Positions 16,720 through 25,908 of a DNA stretch of 64,000 bases are shown here, piece after piece (position 1 is the first letter of the stretch; each line of letters begins with the position of its first letter). The DNA is taken from the NCBI RefSeq assembly GCF_020216025.1, contig NZ_JAIWNC010000001.1, positions 434,001-498,000 of the forward strand, in the 5' to 3' direction. The DNA is from Jidongwangia harbinensis. GTDB taxonomy: Bacteria > Actinomycetota > Actinomycetes > Mycobacteriales > Micromonosporaceae. The notes below the pieces were generated by a model. It saw nothing but the letters and a program-made list of their open reading frames with translations, was not told the origin of the DNA and ran no database searches. The position numbers and the translations under genes were made by a program.

Positions 16720-16905
16720 TCAGGGAAGCAGGCCGTCCCGGACCGACCGGCAGAGATCTGTCGCCTGGCCCCACAACCAGGCGGGCACCTCACGGCGCAC
16801 GGCCGTCGCGACGAGACCGGTCAGCGCGGACAGCAGCAGGGTGGTGAGCAGGACGCGGAAGGCCAGGTAGGAGTGCGGTAGTCCGCCGGTGCCCGGTCGG
16901 TTCAT
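16720..16905 (-). CDS. Small single-pass membrane protein, last gene of the conflict operon
   Basis: A 61-residue protein with one clear hydrophobic segment (SYLAFRVLLTTLLLSALTGL, about residues 12-31) followed by a charged tail containing two tryptophans. ATG 16905 overlaps the stop of the membrane GTPase gene as ATGA, and AGGAAT lies upstream, so it is very probably translated. I recognise no family. Co-translation with the GTPase suggests a small partner or membrane anchor. It ends 18 bp from the convergent PLP-enzyme gene, with no terminator hairpin between. Confidence 0.6.
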   Translation of the reverse strand: MNRPGTGGLPHSYLAFRVLLTTLLLSALTGLVATAVRREVPAWLWGQATDLCRSVRDGLLP

Positions 16906-18413
16906 CGGATGGCCATTCCTTTCGCGCTGTGCCGCATCAACCAGTGGAACGGCGCGGACGGTTCGGCGAAGTGCCGGGGGGTGTGCGCGAAATGGCCGTC
17001 CGGCGGGACGCCGTGAAAGAAGTAGCGGACCCGGCCGAAGTCGCGGTCGGCGGCGAGGACGAGGTTCCGCAGGCCCACGTCGGCGAGCCAGGTCCGCGGC
17101 TTCGGTGCGCTGTGCCCGCTGAGGCCGAGTCGCTGTGCCCCGGCGCCGGTCCACAGCTCGTCCATCTTCGTCACCACGACGGCCAGGACACACCGCCGGG
17201 TGTTCCCGCCGTGCTCCCGGATCTGCTCCACCAACAGGCGGTACGGGCGTTCCGCGTACTCCAGCGAGATCTGCTCGAAGGGAGGATCGCCCCGGTCGGC
17301 GGCGGACGCCGCGGCGCGGACCGCGGGCAACGCCAACGGGTCGAGGGTCAACAGGTGGTTCGTGGCGTAGCCGGCCGGGCTGAGCACGTGCCTCGCCGCT
17401 TCCTCGGTGCGGAAGATCTCACCGGGCGGGTCGAAGGTGACCAGCAGCGCCGGCCCGGACACCACGGCGGTCGCCGGTCGGACCACCCGGATGGCCAGGT
17501 TCCGGTCGGACAGTCCGCCGGCCGGCTCCGGCGGCTGCTTCGTCAGTGCGGGCACCGCAGCCCGCCACAGCGACGTCTTGCCGGTGCCCGGCCCGCCCGC
17601 GATGACGATGCGGTGGACGGTGGCGACGCCGGCTTCGTCCGGCAGCGGCTCCTCACATCGAGGACACGTGGGGGCGAGCCGGCGGGCCGAGCGCAGGACG
17701 GTGGTCGGCATGCGGGCGCCGCACCCGCAGACCCGTGACCAGATGCCGAGGGGGCCGGGTCGTACGTCGCGATGGAGGTGGTCGCAGTCCGGACACCGGT
17801 AGGCCGGCAGGGCGGTCACCCAGGAGCACCGGAGGCACACCGCGGCGGCCCGGCGCCACCGGCGTACGCCGAGATCGATCGACCGCAACAGGACGGCGCC
17901 GGCCACACCGACCGCCGACCCGATCAGGGCGACCGCGAGGCCGAGCACCAGCACCAGCAGCAGCGCCGCCAGCGTCCCGGCCAGCATGGCGATCGTGAAC
18001 ACCAGGGCACCGGCGAGGTACGGCGCCCAGGCCCAGAGTCCGTCGTGCGTCCTGCGGCGGTCGTCGAGCGGCGCGGCCAGGGTCCGCAGCACCTGCAACG
18101 TCAGGGCGGTGGGCAGGACGACGGTGTTCCGCAGGTCGATGAGGAGTTGCGCGGTCAGATAGTGCGGCCACGCCCGGTCCCGCAACGGGTACGGCGCGGA
18201 CGAGGACCGGGGCCGCTTGTCGTCCGGCGCCTCGTCCGGGACGCCGCCCGTCTCGTTGCCGGACAGTCCGCGGACGGCGCCCGACAGTCCGACCAGGAGT
18301 CCGGTCACGGTGCCCGCGGCGATCAGCAGCAGGACGATCGGGATCAACAGGTACGCCAGGAACGCCCAGACGACGACCACGCCGAGGACCACGAGAACGA
18401 GCACCAGCCACAC
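16902..18413 (-). CDS. Membrane-anchored zinc-ribbon P-loop GTPase-like protein (double-GTPase system)
   Basis: A 503-residue protein. Residues 1-50 and 130-180 hold hydrophobic helices. A cysteine-rich zinc-ribbon block follows (pairs at 193/196, 207/210, 229/231, 250/253). The C-terminal half is a P-loop NTPase: Walker A GGPGTGKT at 273-280, a Walker B-like TFDPPGE and a TKMDE guanine-specificity motif near 415. This order fits the TRAFAC-type 'double GTPase' proteins of actinobacterial conflict operons. It starts 14 bp after the GAP1-like gene and is ATGA-coupled to the small membrane protein. The likely role is a membrane-tethered nucleotide switch; no substrate can be read from sequence. 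Confidence 0.75.
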   Translation of the reverse strand: MWLVLVLVVLGVVVVWAFLAYLLIPIVLLLIAAGTVTGLLVGLSGAVRGLSGNETGGVPDEAPDDKRPRSSSAPYPLRDRAWPHYLTAQLLIDLRNTVVLPTALTLQVLRTLAAPLDDRRRTHDGLWAWAPYLAGALVFTIAMLAGTLAALLLVLVLGLAVALIGSAVGVAGAVLLRSIDLGVRRWRRAAAVCLRCSWVTALPAYRCPDCDHLHRDVRPGPLGIWSRVCGCGARMPTTVLRSARRLAPTCPRCEEPLPDEAGVATVHRIVIAGGPGTGKTSLWRAAVPALTKQPPEPAGGLSDRNLAIRVVRPATAVVSGPALLVTFDPPGEIFRTEEAARHVLSPAGYATNHLLTLDPLALPAVRAAASAADRGDPPFEQISLEYAERPYRLLVEQIREHGGNTRRCVLAVVVTKMDELWTGAGAQRLGLSGHSAPKPRTWLADVGLRNLVLAADRDFGRVRYFFHGVPPDGHFAHTPRHFAEPSAPFHWLMRHSAKGMAIR

Positions 18414-18427
18414 GAGTCATACCCCGG

Positions 18428-20851
18428 TCACGTCGTCGTGTCGCGAAGCCAGTTGAGGTGGCTGGTCAGTGCGTTCGGCGGCCGGGACCACTGGTCGGCG
18501 TACCGTCGCCAATCGTCGGCGACCGGCTGGCCCAGCGGCTGGAGGCACAGCATCACCTCGTACAGCTGCGTGCCCATGCTGCGCGCGGCCCACGCGTCCA
18601 GCCGTGGGCCGCAGGCGGCGTGGAGGACCCGGCCGGCCGGGTGGCGTTCCGGCCGGTACCGGCTGAGCAGAAAGAACATGACCGCGGCCCGGGGTGGTGA
18701 CCAGGCGCCCGCCCTGCCGTCCTGGGCACACCTCTGCAGGAAGCCGTCGACGAGGTCGGGCGGCAACACGTCGAGAAGGTCACGCAGCCGCGCCGGGTTC
18801 TGCAGTCCGTGCAGGCGTTCGACGAAGGCCCCGCGGCGGTCACGGATGAGCCCGATGCTGCTCTCCACCGCGGCGGCCGTGGGGTGACGGTCGTCGAAGG
18901 GCCGGCGCAGCATCTCGTGGAACCGGCGGTCCTGGGCTTCGAGATCCTCGACCCGGCGGTTCGCCTCGCGGACCTGGTCGTCGTCGGCGTCGAAGAACAC
19001 CCGCACCACGCGGCGCCAGTCCGTCAGTGTCGTCGCGGACAGCGGCCGGCTCTCCAGCGCCCGGGCGATCTCGGCGGCGAACCGTGGCTCGAGGCGCAGC
19101 TCAGGGCCGACGTGGTCGCCGACGAGGCGCAGTTCGTCCAGGGTCGGCGGGGAAACCTCGTCCCACAGGGTTTCCGCGAGACGCCGGTACGCGTCCCGGT
19201 CGCCGCCCCGATGACGCCGTTTCGCCTCCACGACGTTGGCCCGGACGAGCGCTGTCCGCAGTTCCGCGCCGCCGTCGCGCATCGCGGCCGACAGCAGCGC
19301 CCGGTCGAAGGGCTTGTCGAGGTCGGCCACGAACGGGCGTGGCCGCAGGACCTTCCACCAGGTGGCGGCCAGCACCCGCATCATCGGTTCCTGCCGGGCC
19401 CGCCCCACGATCGCCTCCTCGAGGCGGGGCACCAGCGACGGCTCGGTACGCCACGACGACGGCTGGTAGGGCGCCTCGGGATCGTGCAGCCATCCGGCGA
19501 CGAACCGATCGGCGGCCTCGGCGACCTGGTCGAGGCGTACCGTGACGTCCCGCGCGGCGGCCAGGGTGAGGATCGCCGCGAAGGCCGCGGGTTCCGCCGT
19601 CCGCAACGCCTCGACGACGACGCGCCGCGCGGTCGGCTGCTGATGGCCCGGCACCCGCCACCGCGCGCGGGTCACGGCACCGCCCCCCGGCGCCGCCGCG
19701 GCGGCCGCGCGTACCTCGGCGACCAGCAGCGCCTCGGCCACGGCGTCCCGTTGGGACGGGTAGTCCGCCTCCGCCACCCGCATCAGGTCGAACAACAGCG
19801 CGGGATCGGGCGCGGCGGTGAGGGCGCGGACCACCGATTCTCCGTACGCCTCGCGTACCTCCCGGAATTCCTGCCCGCGCAGCCACCGCAGCAGGTGTGG
19901 CATCACGTCGGGCGGGGGAACGATGTCCAGCGTGGCGGCGGTGGCCATGGCCCGGGCCGGAACGCCTCGCAGGCCGCTGGCGTCCGCCAGATCCACCGCC
20001 TCCCCGACGAGATCGGGGTCCGCGGTGCAGAACAGGTCGGCCCAGGCATCGGCCTCGGCGTCGGCCGGCGTCCGGGTCCACCGGCCGTGCACCAGATCGA
20101 ACACCGCGTACCCCTGATCGCGGTCGACGTCGGCGGCGAAGTCGCTCCAGGACGGGTGCACGACCACCACCGGAAGCGCCGACCGGGCCGGTTCCATCGC
20201 GAAGACCTTGAAGCCGATCTCCAGGGCTCGTCGTTGCGGCAGCAGCAACGTCGCCGCCGCGAGCAGGTGCAGTGCGGCGAGGGCGTCGTCGGTGACGACG
20301 GCCACCCGGCGGTGGCCGCCCAGCCGGGGGGTGGCGAGCACGGACACGAGTCCGCCCAGCATCCGCGGCCCGCCCGGTGAGTCGATCACGTAGGACGCGG
20401 CCGCCTGTGGCGTGATCGGTCCCGGCTGCCAGTCGTCCGGGGGCGACGTGGCCGCCGTGGTGGGAAACGGCCCCGCCCTCCAGAACCCGGCGCCGGCCAG
20501 CTGCGCCGGCCGGATGATGCCGTACGTCGTCGGATCCCGGGTGGCGATCGCGTGTGTCAGATGGTTGCCCCCACGGGCTCCCTTCGCCTCCCGGCCCAGG
20601 TAGCGTCCGCTCGCCGTGGCGAACATGCCGTCCGCACAGACGTGCGCCAACGAGAGCGGGAACTCCGCGACGGGCCGGCCGTCCTCCAGCAGCTGGCTGG
20701 GTGGCTCGTAGAGCAGGTGCCGTTTGATCACCGCCCGCAGATCGGCGGTCAGGCGCGGCGTGCCGGCCTGGAACTGCATCCCGGCGATGCCGTCCAGGCC
20801 CTGCCCGGCGGCACAGTCGGTGTAGATCGCCGCCTCGAAATTCTCAGCCAC
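18428..20851 (-). CDS. GTPase-associated protein 1 (GAP1)-like scaffold
   Basis: An 807-residue soluble protein. The N terminus (ENFEAAIYTDCAAGQGLDGIAGMQFQA) and the following alpha/beta region match the N-terminal module of GTPase-associated protein 1 in actinobacterial GTPase conflict systems. The middle and C-terminal parts are Ala/Arg/Leu-rich helices. No catalytic motif is evident. Its GTG start overlaps the upstream GTPase stop by 8 bp and the second GTPase gene follows after 14 bp, so both GTPases and this protein are made together, consistent with a complex. The family name comes from recalled similarity and context; the function of GAP1 proteins is not established. Confidence 0.7.
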   Translation of the reverse strand: MAENFEAAIYTDCAAGQGLDGIAGMQFQAGTPRLTADLRAVIKRHLLYEPPSQLLEDGRPVAEFPLSLAHVCADGMFATASGRYLGREAKGARGGNHLTHAIATRDPTTYGIIRPAQLAGAGFWRAGPFPTTAATSPPDDWQPGPITPQAAASYVIDSPGGPRMLGGLVSVLATPRLGGHRRVAVVTDDALAALHLLAAATLLLPQRRALEIGFKVFAMEPARSALPVVVVHPSWSDFAADVDRDQGYAVFDLVHGRWTRTPADAEADAWADLFCTADPDLVGEAVDLADASGLRGVPARAMATAATLDIVPPPDVMPHLLRWLRGQEFREVREAYGESVVRALTAAPDPALLFDLMRVAEADYPSQRDAVAEALLVAEVRAAAAAAPGGGAVTRARWRVPGHQQPTARRVVVEALRTAEPAAFAAILTLAAARDVTVRLDQVAEAADRFVAGWLHDPEAPYQPSSWRTEPSLVPRLEEAIVGRARQEPMMRVLAATWWKVLRPRPFVADLDKPFDRALLSAAMRDGGAELRTALVRANVVEAKRRHRGGDRDAYRRLAETLWDEVSPPTLDELRLVGDHVGPELRLEPRFAAEIARALESRPLSATTLTDWRRVVRVFFDADDDQVREANRRVEDLEAQDRRFHEMLRRPFDDRHPTAAAVESSIGLIRDRRGAFVERLHGLQNPARLRDLLDVLPPDLVDGFLQRCAQDGRAGAWSPPRAAVMFFLLSRYRPERHPAGRVLHAACGPRLDAWAARSMGTQLYEVMLCLQPLGQPVADDWRRYADQWSRPPNALTSHLNWLRDTTT

Positions 20852-22022
20852 GGCGCGTCCTGGGCACCAGGCCGTAGTGCGCGAGCAGCCACACCAGCGG
20901 GTCGGCCACCCGGATCGGCCGGACCGCGCCCGGGTTCAGGGTGTTGTCCGGGTTGGGGCGCGTACCGAGCGAGGAAACGGCGAAGTAGCGGTAGTTCCGG
21001 TAGTTCGACTGGAGCGCGCGGTCGATGTCGTCGGCCTGATGGTCGAGGAGCAGTTCGCGTACGGACTCGTGCACCCGGCGGCCGGCCTCGTCGTCGTAGA
21101 TGCCCCGGTCCGGAGCGGGGTGGAAGATCGGATGCTGGGGCCCGAGGACGTCCCGCAGCTCGTCGACCTTGGCGAACACCACCGCGATCGGCAGGTCGAG
21201 GCGGTCGCTGACCGCGTGCTCCATGCGCAGCACCTCGGTCACCTGCTGGATGACGGACAGCGGCTCGCTCGCCGGTTTGCGTCCTTCCGGCAGGTTCATC
21301 TTGTCGGCCAGCCCGCGGATGGCGAACGGATCCAGAAGGACGATGAACGCGTGCACCTTGGCGAGGAACTTGAGCTCCTCGATGCCCCGCTTGGTGCCCA
21401 GTGACTCACCGGCGGTGTCGAGGAAGGAGAGACAGGTGCTCTGATACCGCGCGCTTCGCCGCGGAGCACGTCGCCGCCACTCGAAGAACAGGGGCTCGCT
21501 GCGACCGTCGAGCTGCTGGGTGAGGGCGGGCAGGCGGCCCTTGTCCATGACCGCTGTCACGTGCCGCTGTATCCAGGCGTTGGCCGCGTCGCCGTGCACG
21601 GTCACGTCGGCGGCGAACCGCCGCCCGAGGACGTTGGTGAGCTGTTGCGCCAGCACGGTGAGGTAGACGGTCTTGCCGGTGGAGACGGCGCCGGCCATCC
21701 CGATCACCGGGCTGAACGAGTCCCGGAAGTTCGACGGCAGCGGCGTGTGGCAACACGGGCACGCCTGCTTCCCGGTCCGCCCGCCGCAGAACGGGCAGTA
21801 GGCCTGGCGGGAACGGTGGCTGCGCCACCAGGCCAGCAGGGAATCCGGCGCCGGCGGCCGGAAGACCGGGTAACTCTCCTCGGCGTACCCGGTCTCCTGC
21901 AACCGCTGCTCGTCGACCGTCCGGCGGCACGGGCGCCGGCCGGGCGCGTAGTTGCCGGTGCACGCGAACGACAGGCGTCGCCGGTCGATCTCGTGGTAGC
22001 AGTACGGGCAGATGTCCTTCAT
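20844..22022 (-). CDS. Zinc-ribbon TRAFAC-type GTPase (double-GTPase system)
   Basis: A 392-residue soluble GTPase. The N terminus holds cysteine motifs CPYC (5/8), C21 and C32, then CPFC (76/79) and CPCC (88-91), consistent with one or two zinc ribbons. The GTPase domain has Walker A GMAGAVSTGKT at 108-118, the switch II motif DTAGE at 202-206 and AKVDE at 284-288 for guanine recognition. All key residues look intact, so it should bind and hydrolyse GTP. ATG 22022 has GGGAG upstream, and the gene follows the FN3-like gene after 4 bp. Within the operon it is the better preserved of the two GTPases and is the likely regulatory switch. Confidence 0.82.
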   Translation of the reverse strand: MKDICPYCYHEIDRRRLSFACTGNYAPGRRPCRRTVDEQRLQETGYAEESYPVFRPPAPDSLLAWWRSHRSRQAYCPFCGGRTGKQACPCCHTPLPSNFRDSFSPVIGMAGAVSTGKTVYLTVLAQQLTNVLGRRFAADVTVHGDAANAWIQRHVTAVMDKGRLPALTQQLDGRSEPLFFEWRRRAPRRSARYQSTCLSFLDTAGESLGTKRGIEELKFLAKVHAFIVLLDPFAIRGLADKMNLPEGRKPASEPLSVIQQVTEVLRMEHAVSDRLDLPIAVVFAKVDELRDVLGPQHPIFHPAPDRGIYDDEAGRRVHESVRELLLDHQADDIDRALQSNYRNYRYFAVSSLGTRPNPDNTLNPGAVRPIRVADPLVWLLAHYGLVPRTRRG

Positions 22023-22026
22023 CGGC

Positions 22027-23892
22027 TCACAGCTCCCGCCGGCTGTTGAAGTTGTCGACGCCGACCTCGTCGCCGTCGATCCACGCCTCGCACCGGGCGT
22101 ACCAGGTGACGGCCGAGTGCTCGGGCCGGGCGGGCAGCCGCACGCGGATCGTGCAGTGCCGTCCGGGGCCGCAGCTCACCCCCGGGTACTCCCCGAGGAG
22201 ACGGTCTTTCTCGGGTGGCGTCCCGGCCTCGTGGAGCCAGACCTTCACGGTGACGCCGGCACAGGGCCGGTCGGCGGTGAAGGCCAGTGCCCTCCGGCCG
22301 GGTCCGTGCCACCATCGCCGGACGACCGCGTAGATCAGGGTGAGCGGCGCCGCCCGCACGGACGCCGTGTCCGGCTCGGAGACCAGCACGCCGCGCCCGG
22401 CCAGGTGGAGTTCGGCCGTGGCGACGAGAGACACCGGGCCGGCGTCCTCCCACTCCACGTATCCCCCGCCGTCCCGCAGCTGGACGTCCGTGACCGTGAC
22501 CGGGACCTCGCGCCCCGCGCTCCGCCAGACGAGCTTGGCGACCTGCACCTTCTCCGGCCAGTCCCAGGTGGCCCGCACCCAGTGACCGGTGCGGTTCAGC
22601 CTGAGGTCGATGAGCTGGGGCACGCGCTCCACCTCGACCTCGGCGCCGAAGCAGGCCAGGCCGTCGGCGACCGCGACCGGCAGGAGCCTCGAAAGTCCGG
22701 TCGGCAGGCGGTACTCCATGGTGCCGCCGCCGGCCGAGGAGGGGGTGATCTCGTCGCCCAGCTGGGGCAGAAAGCGGTCGGGGCCGACCTTGCCGGCCAT
22801 CGCCGGAGCGTTCTCCCACGCCCGGAGCAGCGCCGGACGGACACCCGCGGGCATCGGGCTCCACCGGGTACGCACCACGACCCGGCCACCGGAGTCGAGC
22901 ACCGTGGTGCCGGCCAGCTCCGGGACGGGCGGGGCCGGACGCAGATTCACCCCCCGGGAGGTACGCCGTCCGACCACCTGCCGGCCGGTCAGCCTGTGCC
23001 GGTAGAGCGGAACGATGTGGTACTGGACCTTGCCGAGAAGTCCCGGATCGTCGGTGAACTCGGTGGCGCCGGGGCCGGTACGGACGGGCACGCCGTCGTC
23101 CGTGCCCGAGGTCTCCCGACCGGTCGTTCGCCAGACCAGCACGCCGACGCAGTCACGATGCTGCTTCCAGGCGCCCCGCACCACGCCCGGTGGTCCGCAG
23201 TAGACGTCGAAACCGGTGACCGGCGGGTCGAACCACGCGGTCTGCCGGCCCGTCCGGTCCGACCCCTCCGCGGTGACGGAGTACCACACCTGTTCGGCCA
23301 CCGGCGGGTCCTCGTCCCGGAAACGGGTGGTGGCCAGCCATGCGGTGATGACCGCGCGGTGGCCGCCCGCCGTCGAGCGCTCCACCAGGTACCTGGTGCC
23401 GTGCCGTACCTCGGGCGGCGGGGTCCAGGAAAGGTCGACGCCGCCGGCGCTGATCTCGACCTTCACCTCGAACGGAGGGGGTGCCGGGGCAGGTTCGCCG
23501 GGCTCCTCCTCGTCGACGATCTCAGCGAGCAGCCGCCGCAACGGCCTGATGCCGGCGTCCGGCGGCCGGGCAAGGGACGGCACCTGCGCACGCCACCAGC
23601 TCGCGTCCTGGTAGGACGGGCCCACCTCCTCGCGGAGCGTGCCGTCGAGCGCCACCCAGCGGCGGCAGACCGGGCCGATCGGGGTGGACGTGCCCTGCAA
23701 CTGCCGGTGCCAGAACGCCACCACGTCGGCGACCCGCTGGAGCACCACGTCGTCCGACGTCAGCTCATCGGCACGCAGGCTCTCCAGGTCGTAGCGGACG
23801 CTCACCGCCACGTCGTTGGCGTTCCGCAGGTGCGGCCGGATGACTCGGCGGGTGTAATCGCCGGCGCTCCACGCTGAATCCTGCTCCGGCAC
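22027..23892 (-). CDS. Multi-domain FN3-like beta-sandwich protein of the GTPase conflict operon
   Basis: A 621-residue protein with no catalytic motif. After an acidic helical N-terminal region (about 1-140) come repeated beta-sandwich-like units: VDLSWTPPPEVRHGTRYLVERS, followed by YSVTAEGSDRTG, is a typical fibronectin type III unit. Further weaker units run to the C terminus (WDWPEKVQVAKLVWRS). I choose GTG 23892 because GGAGGAG lies at ideal spacing; an upstream GTG at 23976 would add 28 residues but lacks a binding site. There is no signal peptide, so these domains act in the cytoplasm, perhaps to recognise a target or assemble the complex. It is co-directional with the protease and GTPase genes. 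Confidence 0.65.
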   Translation of the reverse strand: MPEQDSAWSAGDYTRRVIRPHLRNANDVAVSVRYDLESLRADELTSDDVVLQRVADVVAFWHRQLQGTSTPIGPVCRRWVALDGTLREEVGPSYQDASWWRAQVPSLARPPDAGIRPLRRLLAEIVDEEEPGEPAPAPPPFEVKVEISAGGVDLSWTPPPEVRHGTRYLVERSTAGGHRAVITAWLATTRFRDEDPPVAEQVWYSVTAEGSDRTGRQTAWFDPPVTGFDVYCGPPGVVRGAWKQHRDCVGVLVWRTTGRETSGTDDGVPVRTGPGATEFTDDPGLLGKVQYHIVPLYRHRLTGRQVVGRRTSRGVNLRPAPPVPELAGTTVLDSGGRVVVRTRWSPMPAGVRPALLRAWENAPAMAGKVGPDRFLPQLGDEITPSSAGGGTMEYRLPTGLSRLLPVAVADGLACFGAEVEVERVPQLIDLRLNRTGHWVRATWDWPEKVQVAKLVWRSAGREVPVTVTDVQLRDGGGYVEWEDAGPVSLVATAELHLAGRGVLVSEPDTASVRAAPLTLIYAVVRRWWHGPGRRALAFTADRPCAGVTVKVWLHEAGTPPEKDRLLGEYPGVSCGPGRHCTIRVRLPARPEHSAVTWYARCEAWIDGDEVGVDNFNSRREL

Positions 23893-24012
23893 CGGCTCTC
23901 CTCCATCACCAGCCCCAACACCGCGATCCCTCTCGGTGACGACAGCTGCCGCCCAGGGTGGCGTATCGATGGCCACGTGTCTATCGGCTGCCCGGCAGGT
24001 GCCGGGAACCGG

Positions 24013-25908
24013 TCAGGTCAGGACGAGCAGCCTGAGGACGGGCGCGCTCGGTCGCTCGGTCACCGGCATGGGCGGAAGGGCGTCGGCGTCGCCGTTCCGG
24101 CCGTCCACCACGACCATCACGTTGGCGATCGCCGTGCTGATCCGCGACCAGTGCTGCCGTACCTCGGCCGGGGTCATCGCCAGCACCGTCCAGCCGGCGC
24201 CGCGCAGGCGGTGCAGCAACGGCGCGAGGGCGGCGGCCGGAACGTGCTCGAGGCGCCGCAGCTCCCCGCCGACACCGGCCGTCCACTCCCGCAGGCCGGA
24301 CGCGGTCGCGTCGAGCTTCCGGCCGGGTTCCGGCAGCGGCGGCAGGGACATCTCGTGGTCGACGAACTCGATAGCCTCGATCGCCGGCAACGCCGGCAAC
24401 GCGCCGGCCTCCCAGGCCTGCCGCACCGCGACGGCGGCGGGGACGACGGACTGACCGTCCGCGGCCACGAAGCCGACCCAGCGGCCGGCGCACCGGACCG
24501 GCGAACCGGGGCAGATCGGCGCCCGGCCGGGACCGAGCCAGTAGCGGTCACGACGGTCGTGACTTCCTCGAACGGTGCTCGTCATGGTGACCGGCGGCGA
24601 GCCGTTGCCCGGCAGCCCCAGGACGTCACCGGCGACCTCGCTGCCGTGCACGACGAACCGGCCCCACCGCAGCGGCTCCGCCGCCGGCACCGGGTGGCGC
24701 AGACCGAGGACGGCCACCTCACCCTCCGGTATGGCCAGGACGTCCGCGACCACCTGCTCGCCGGTCGCCGTGACGAACCGGACCGGGCTCTCCCGCACGG
24801 CACCCCCGGGTACGAAGGCGGTGTCCCGGTCGACCGCGAACCCGTAGACCGCCGCCCCCGACACACCGTCCGCCGGCAGCCGAAGCGCCCGGGCGGCCAG
24901 GCCGTCACCGGGCCACGACACCTCCACGGGCGGCGCCGGAGGCGGCAGCGGAGGCGGTTCCGGCACCGCGCGCTCGATCGCCTCGATGACGGTCTGCACC
25001 TCGGGCATCCGATCGGTGGCCTCGGCCTCGCCCGGCGTCCGCGCGACCAGTCCCTCCCAGAGCCACCGGCTCCCCCACTCGTGCGCCTCCGGCGTGCCCA
25101 GCCAGAGGAGCAGCCCGGCCAGGTGGTACTCCATCTCCTGCTGGGACTGGTTGCCGGTCTGCACGACGAGACTCTCGACGAGGTCCAGCAGCGAATCGAG
25201 GTGGCCGGGCAGATCCGGCACCTTCTGCCGGAGCCCGTGGCGTAACTGACTGACCTGGTCCGGGGACAGCCGGCACGCCGCTATCGTGCGGCGCAGGGCC
25301 TGATAGGCGGGAGGGCCGAGCAGACCCAGCCCGATCAGGTCGTCCAGTTTCGGGCTGTGCCGCACCAGCTCCCTGGTCGGAATGATCATGCCGACCTGGT
25401 CCTTGGCCGCGGTGGCCTTCACCATTCCGGCCACCGTGGCGTCCCTGCGGCAGGCCGCGGCGCCGCTGAAGCCGTGTTTGATCCAGACGGGACGGTTGTC
25501 CACCGGTTCGACCTGGAGATTCCGGCCGATCTTCTGTGCCGGGTTCGCGGTGAATTTGACGTTCACGCCGTCCGGGTAGTCCTGCACCACCGCGAAGGCC
25601 GACAGCTCCTCGTCCGGCGCGAAGGTGAGCGCGGCGAACGACGCCAGTCGGGCCGGCGCGATCCCGGTCACCGGTTCGGTGAGTTCCACGACCGCCACAT
25701 CACCGGCGGCGGCGGTTTCCGCACACCATTCCCCCGGGCCGAGGACAGTGCCCTCGGCCCGGACGGCGCCGTCGTCCAGGAACACCCGCACCGCAGAGTG
25801 TCCCCGGACGACGTGGTCGCAGGTCACCACGTGGCGGTCGTCGACGAGAAACCCGCTGCCCCCGCCGACCGGTGCCGCGATCCGCGCCCGCCAGGCCGTA
25901 TCCGTCAT
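24013..25908 (-). CDS. Trypsin-like serine protease with effector-associated region and apparent second, dead protease fold
   Basis: A 631-residue protein with no signal peptide. Residues 1-180 are a trypsin-like domain with the triad His32 (TCDHVV), Asp70 (GDVAVVEL) and Ser148 (HGFSGAA). A helical segment (about 195-255, QALRRTIAACRLSPDQVSQL onward) resembles the effector-associated adaptor domains seen in such systems. After a Pro-rich linker (317-328), residues 348-495 seem to repeat the protease fold: GFAVDRDTAFVPGGAV, EGEVAVLGL and CPGSPV line up with the three catalytic segments, but the His is missing. The last 110 residues form another alpha/beta unit. ATGA overlap couples it to the Trypco1-like gene. 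It is likely the proteolytic effector of the operon. Confidence 0.82.
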   Translation of the reverse strand: MTDTAWRARIAAPVGGGSGFLVDDRHVVTCDHVVRGHSAVRVFLDDGAVRAEGTVLGPGEWCAETAAAGDVAVVELTEPVTGIAPARLASFAALTFAPDEELSAFAVVQDYPDGVNVKFTANPAQKIGRNLQVEPVDNRPVWIKHGFSGAAACRRDATVAGMVKATAAKDQVGMIIPTRELVRHSPKLDDLIGLGLLGPPAYQALRRTIAACRLSPDQVSQLRHGLRQKVPDLPGHLDSLLDLVESLVVQTGNQSQQEMEYHLAGLLLWLGTPEAHEWGSRWLWEGLVARTPGEAEATDRMPEVQTVIEAIERAVPEPPPLPPPAPPVEVSWPGDGLAARALRLPADGVSGAAVYGFAVDRDTAFVPGGAVRESPVRFVTATGEQVVADVLAIPEGEVAVLGLRHPVPAAEPLRWGRFVVHGSEVAGDVLGLPGNGSPPVTMTSTVRGSHDRRDRYWLGPGRAPICPGSPVRCAGRWVGFVAADGQSVVPAAVAVRQAWEAGALPALPAIEAIEFVDHEMSLPPLPEPGRKLDATASGLREWTAGVGGELRRLEHVPAAALAPLLHRLRGAGWTVLAMTPAEVRQHWSRISTAIANVMVVVDGRNGDADALPPMPVTERPSAPVLRLLVLT

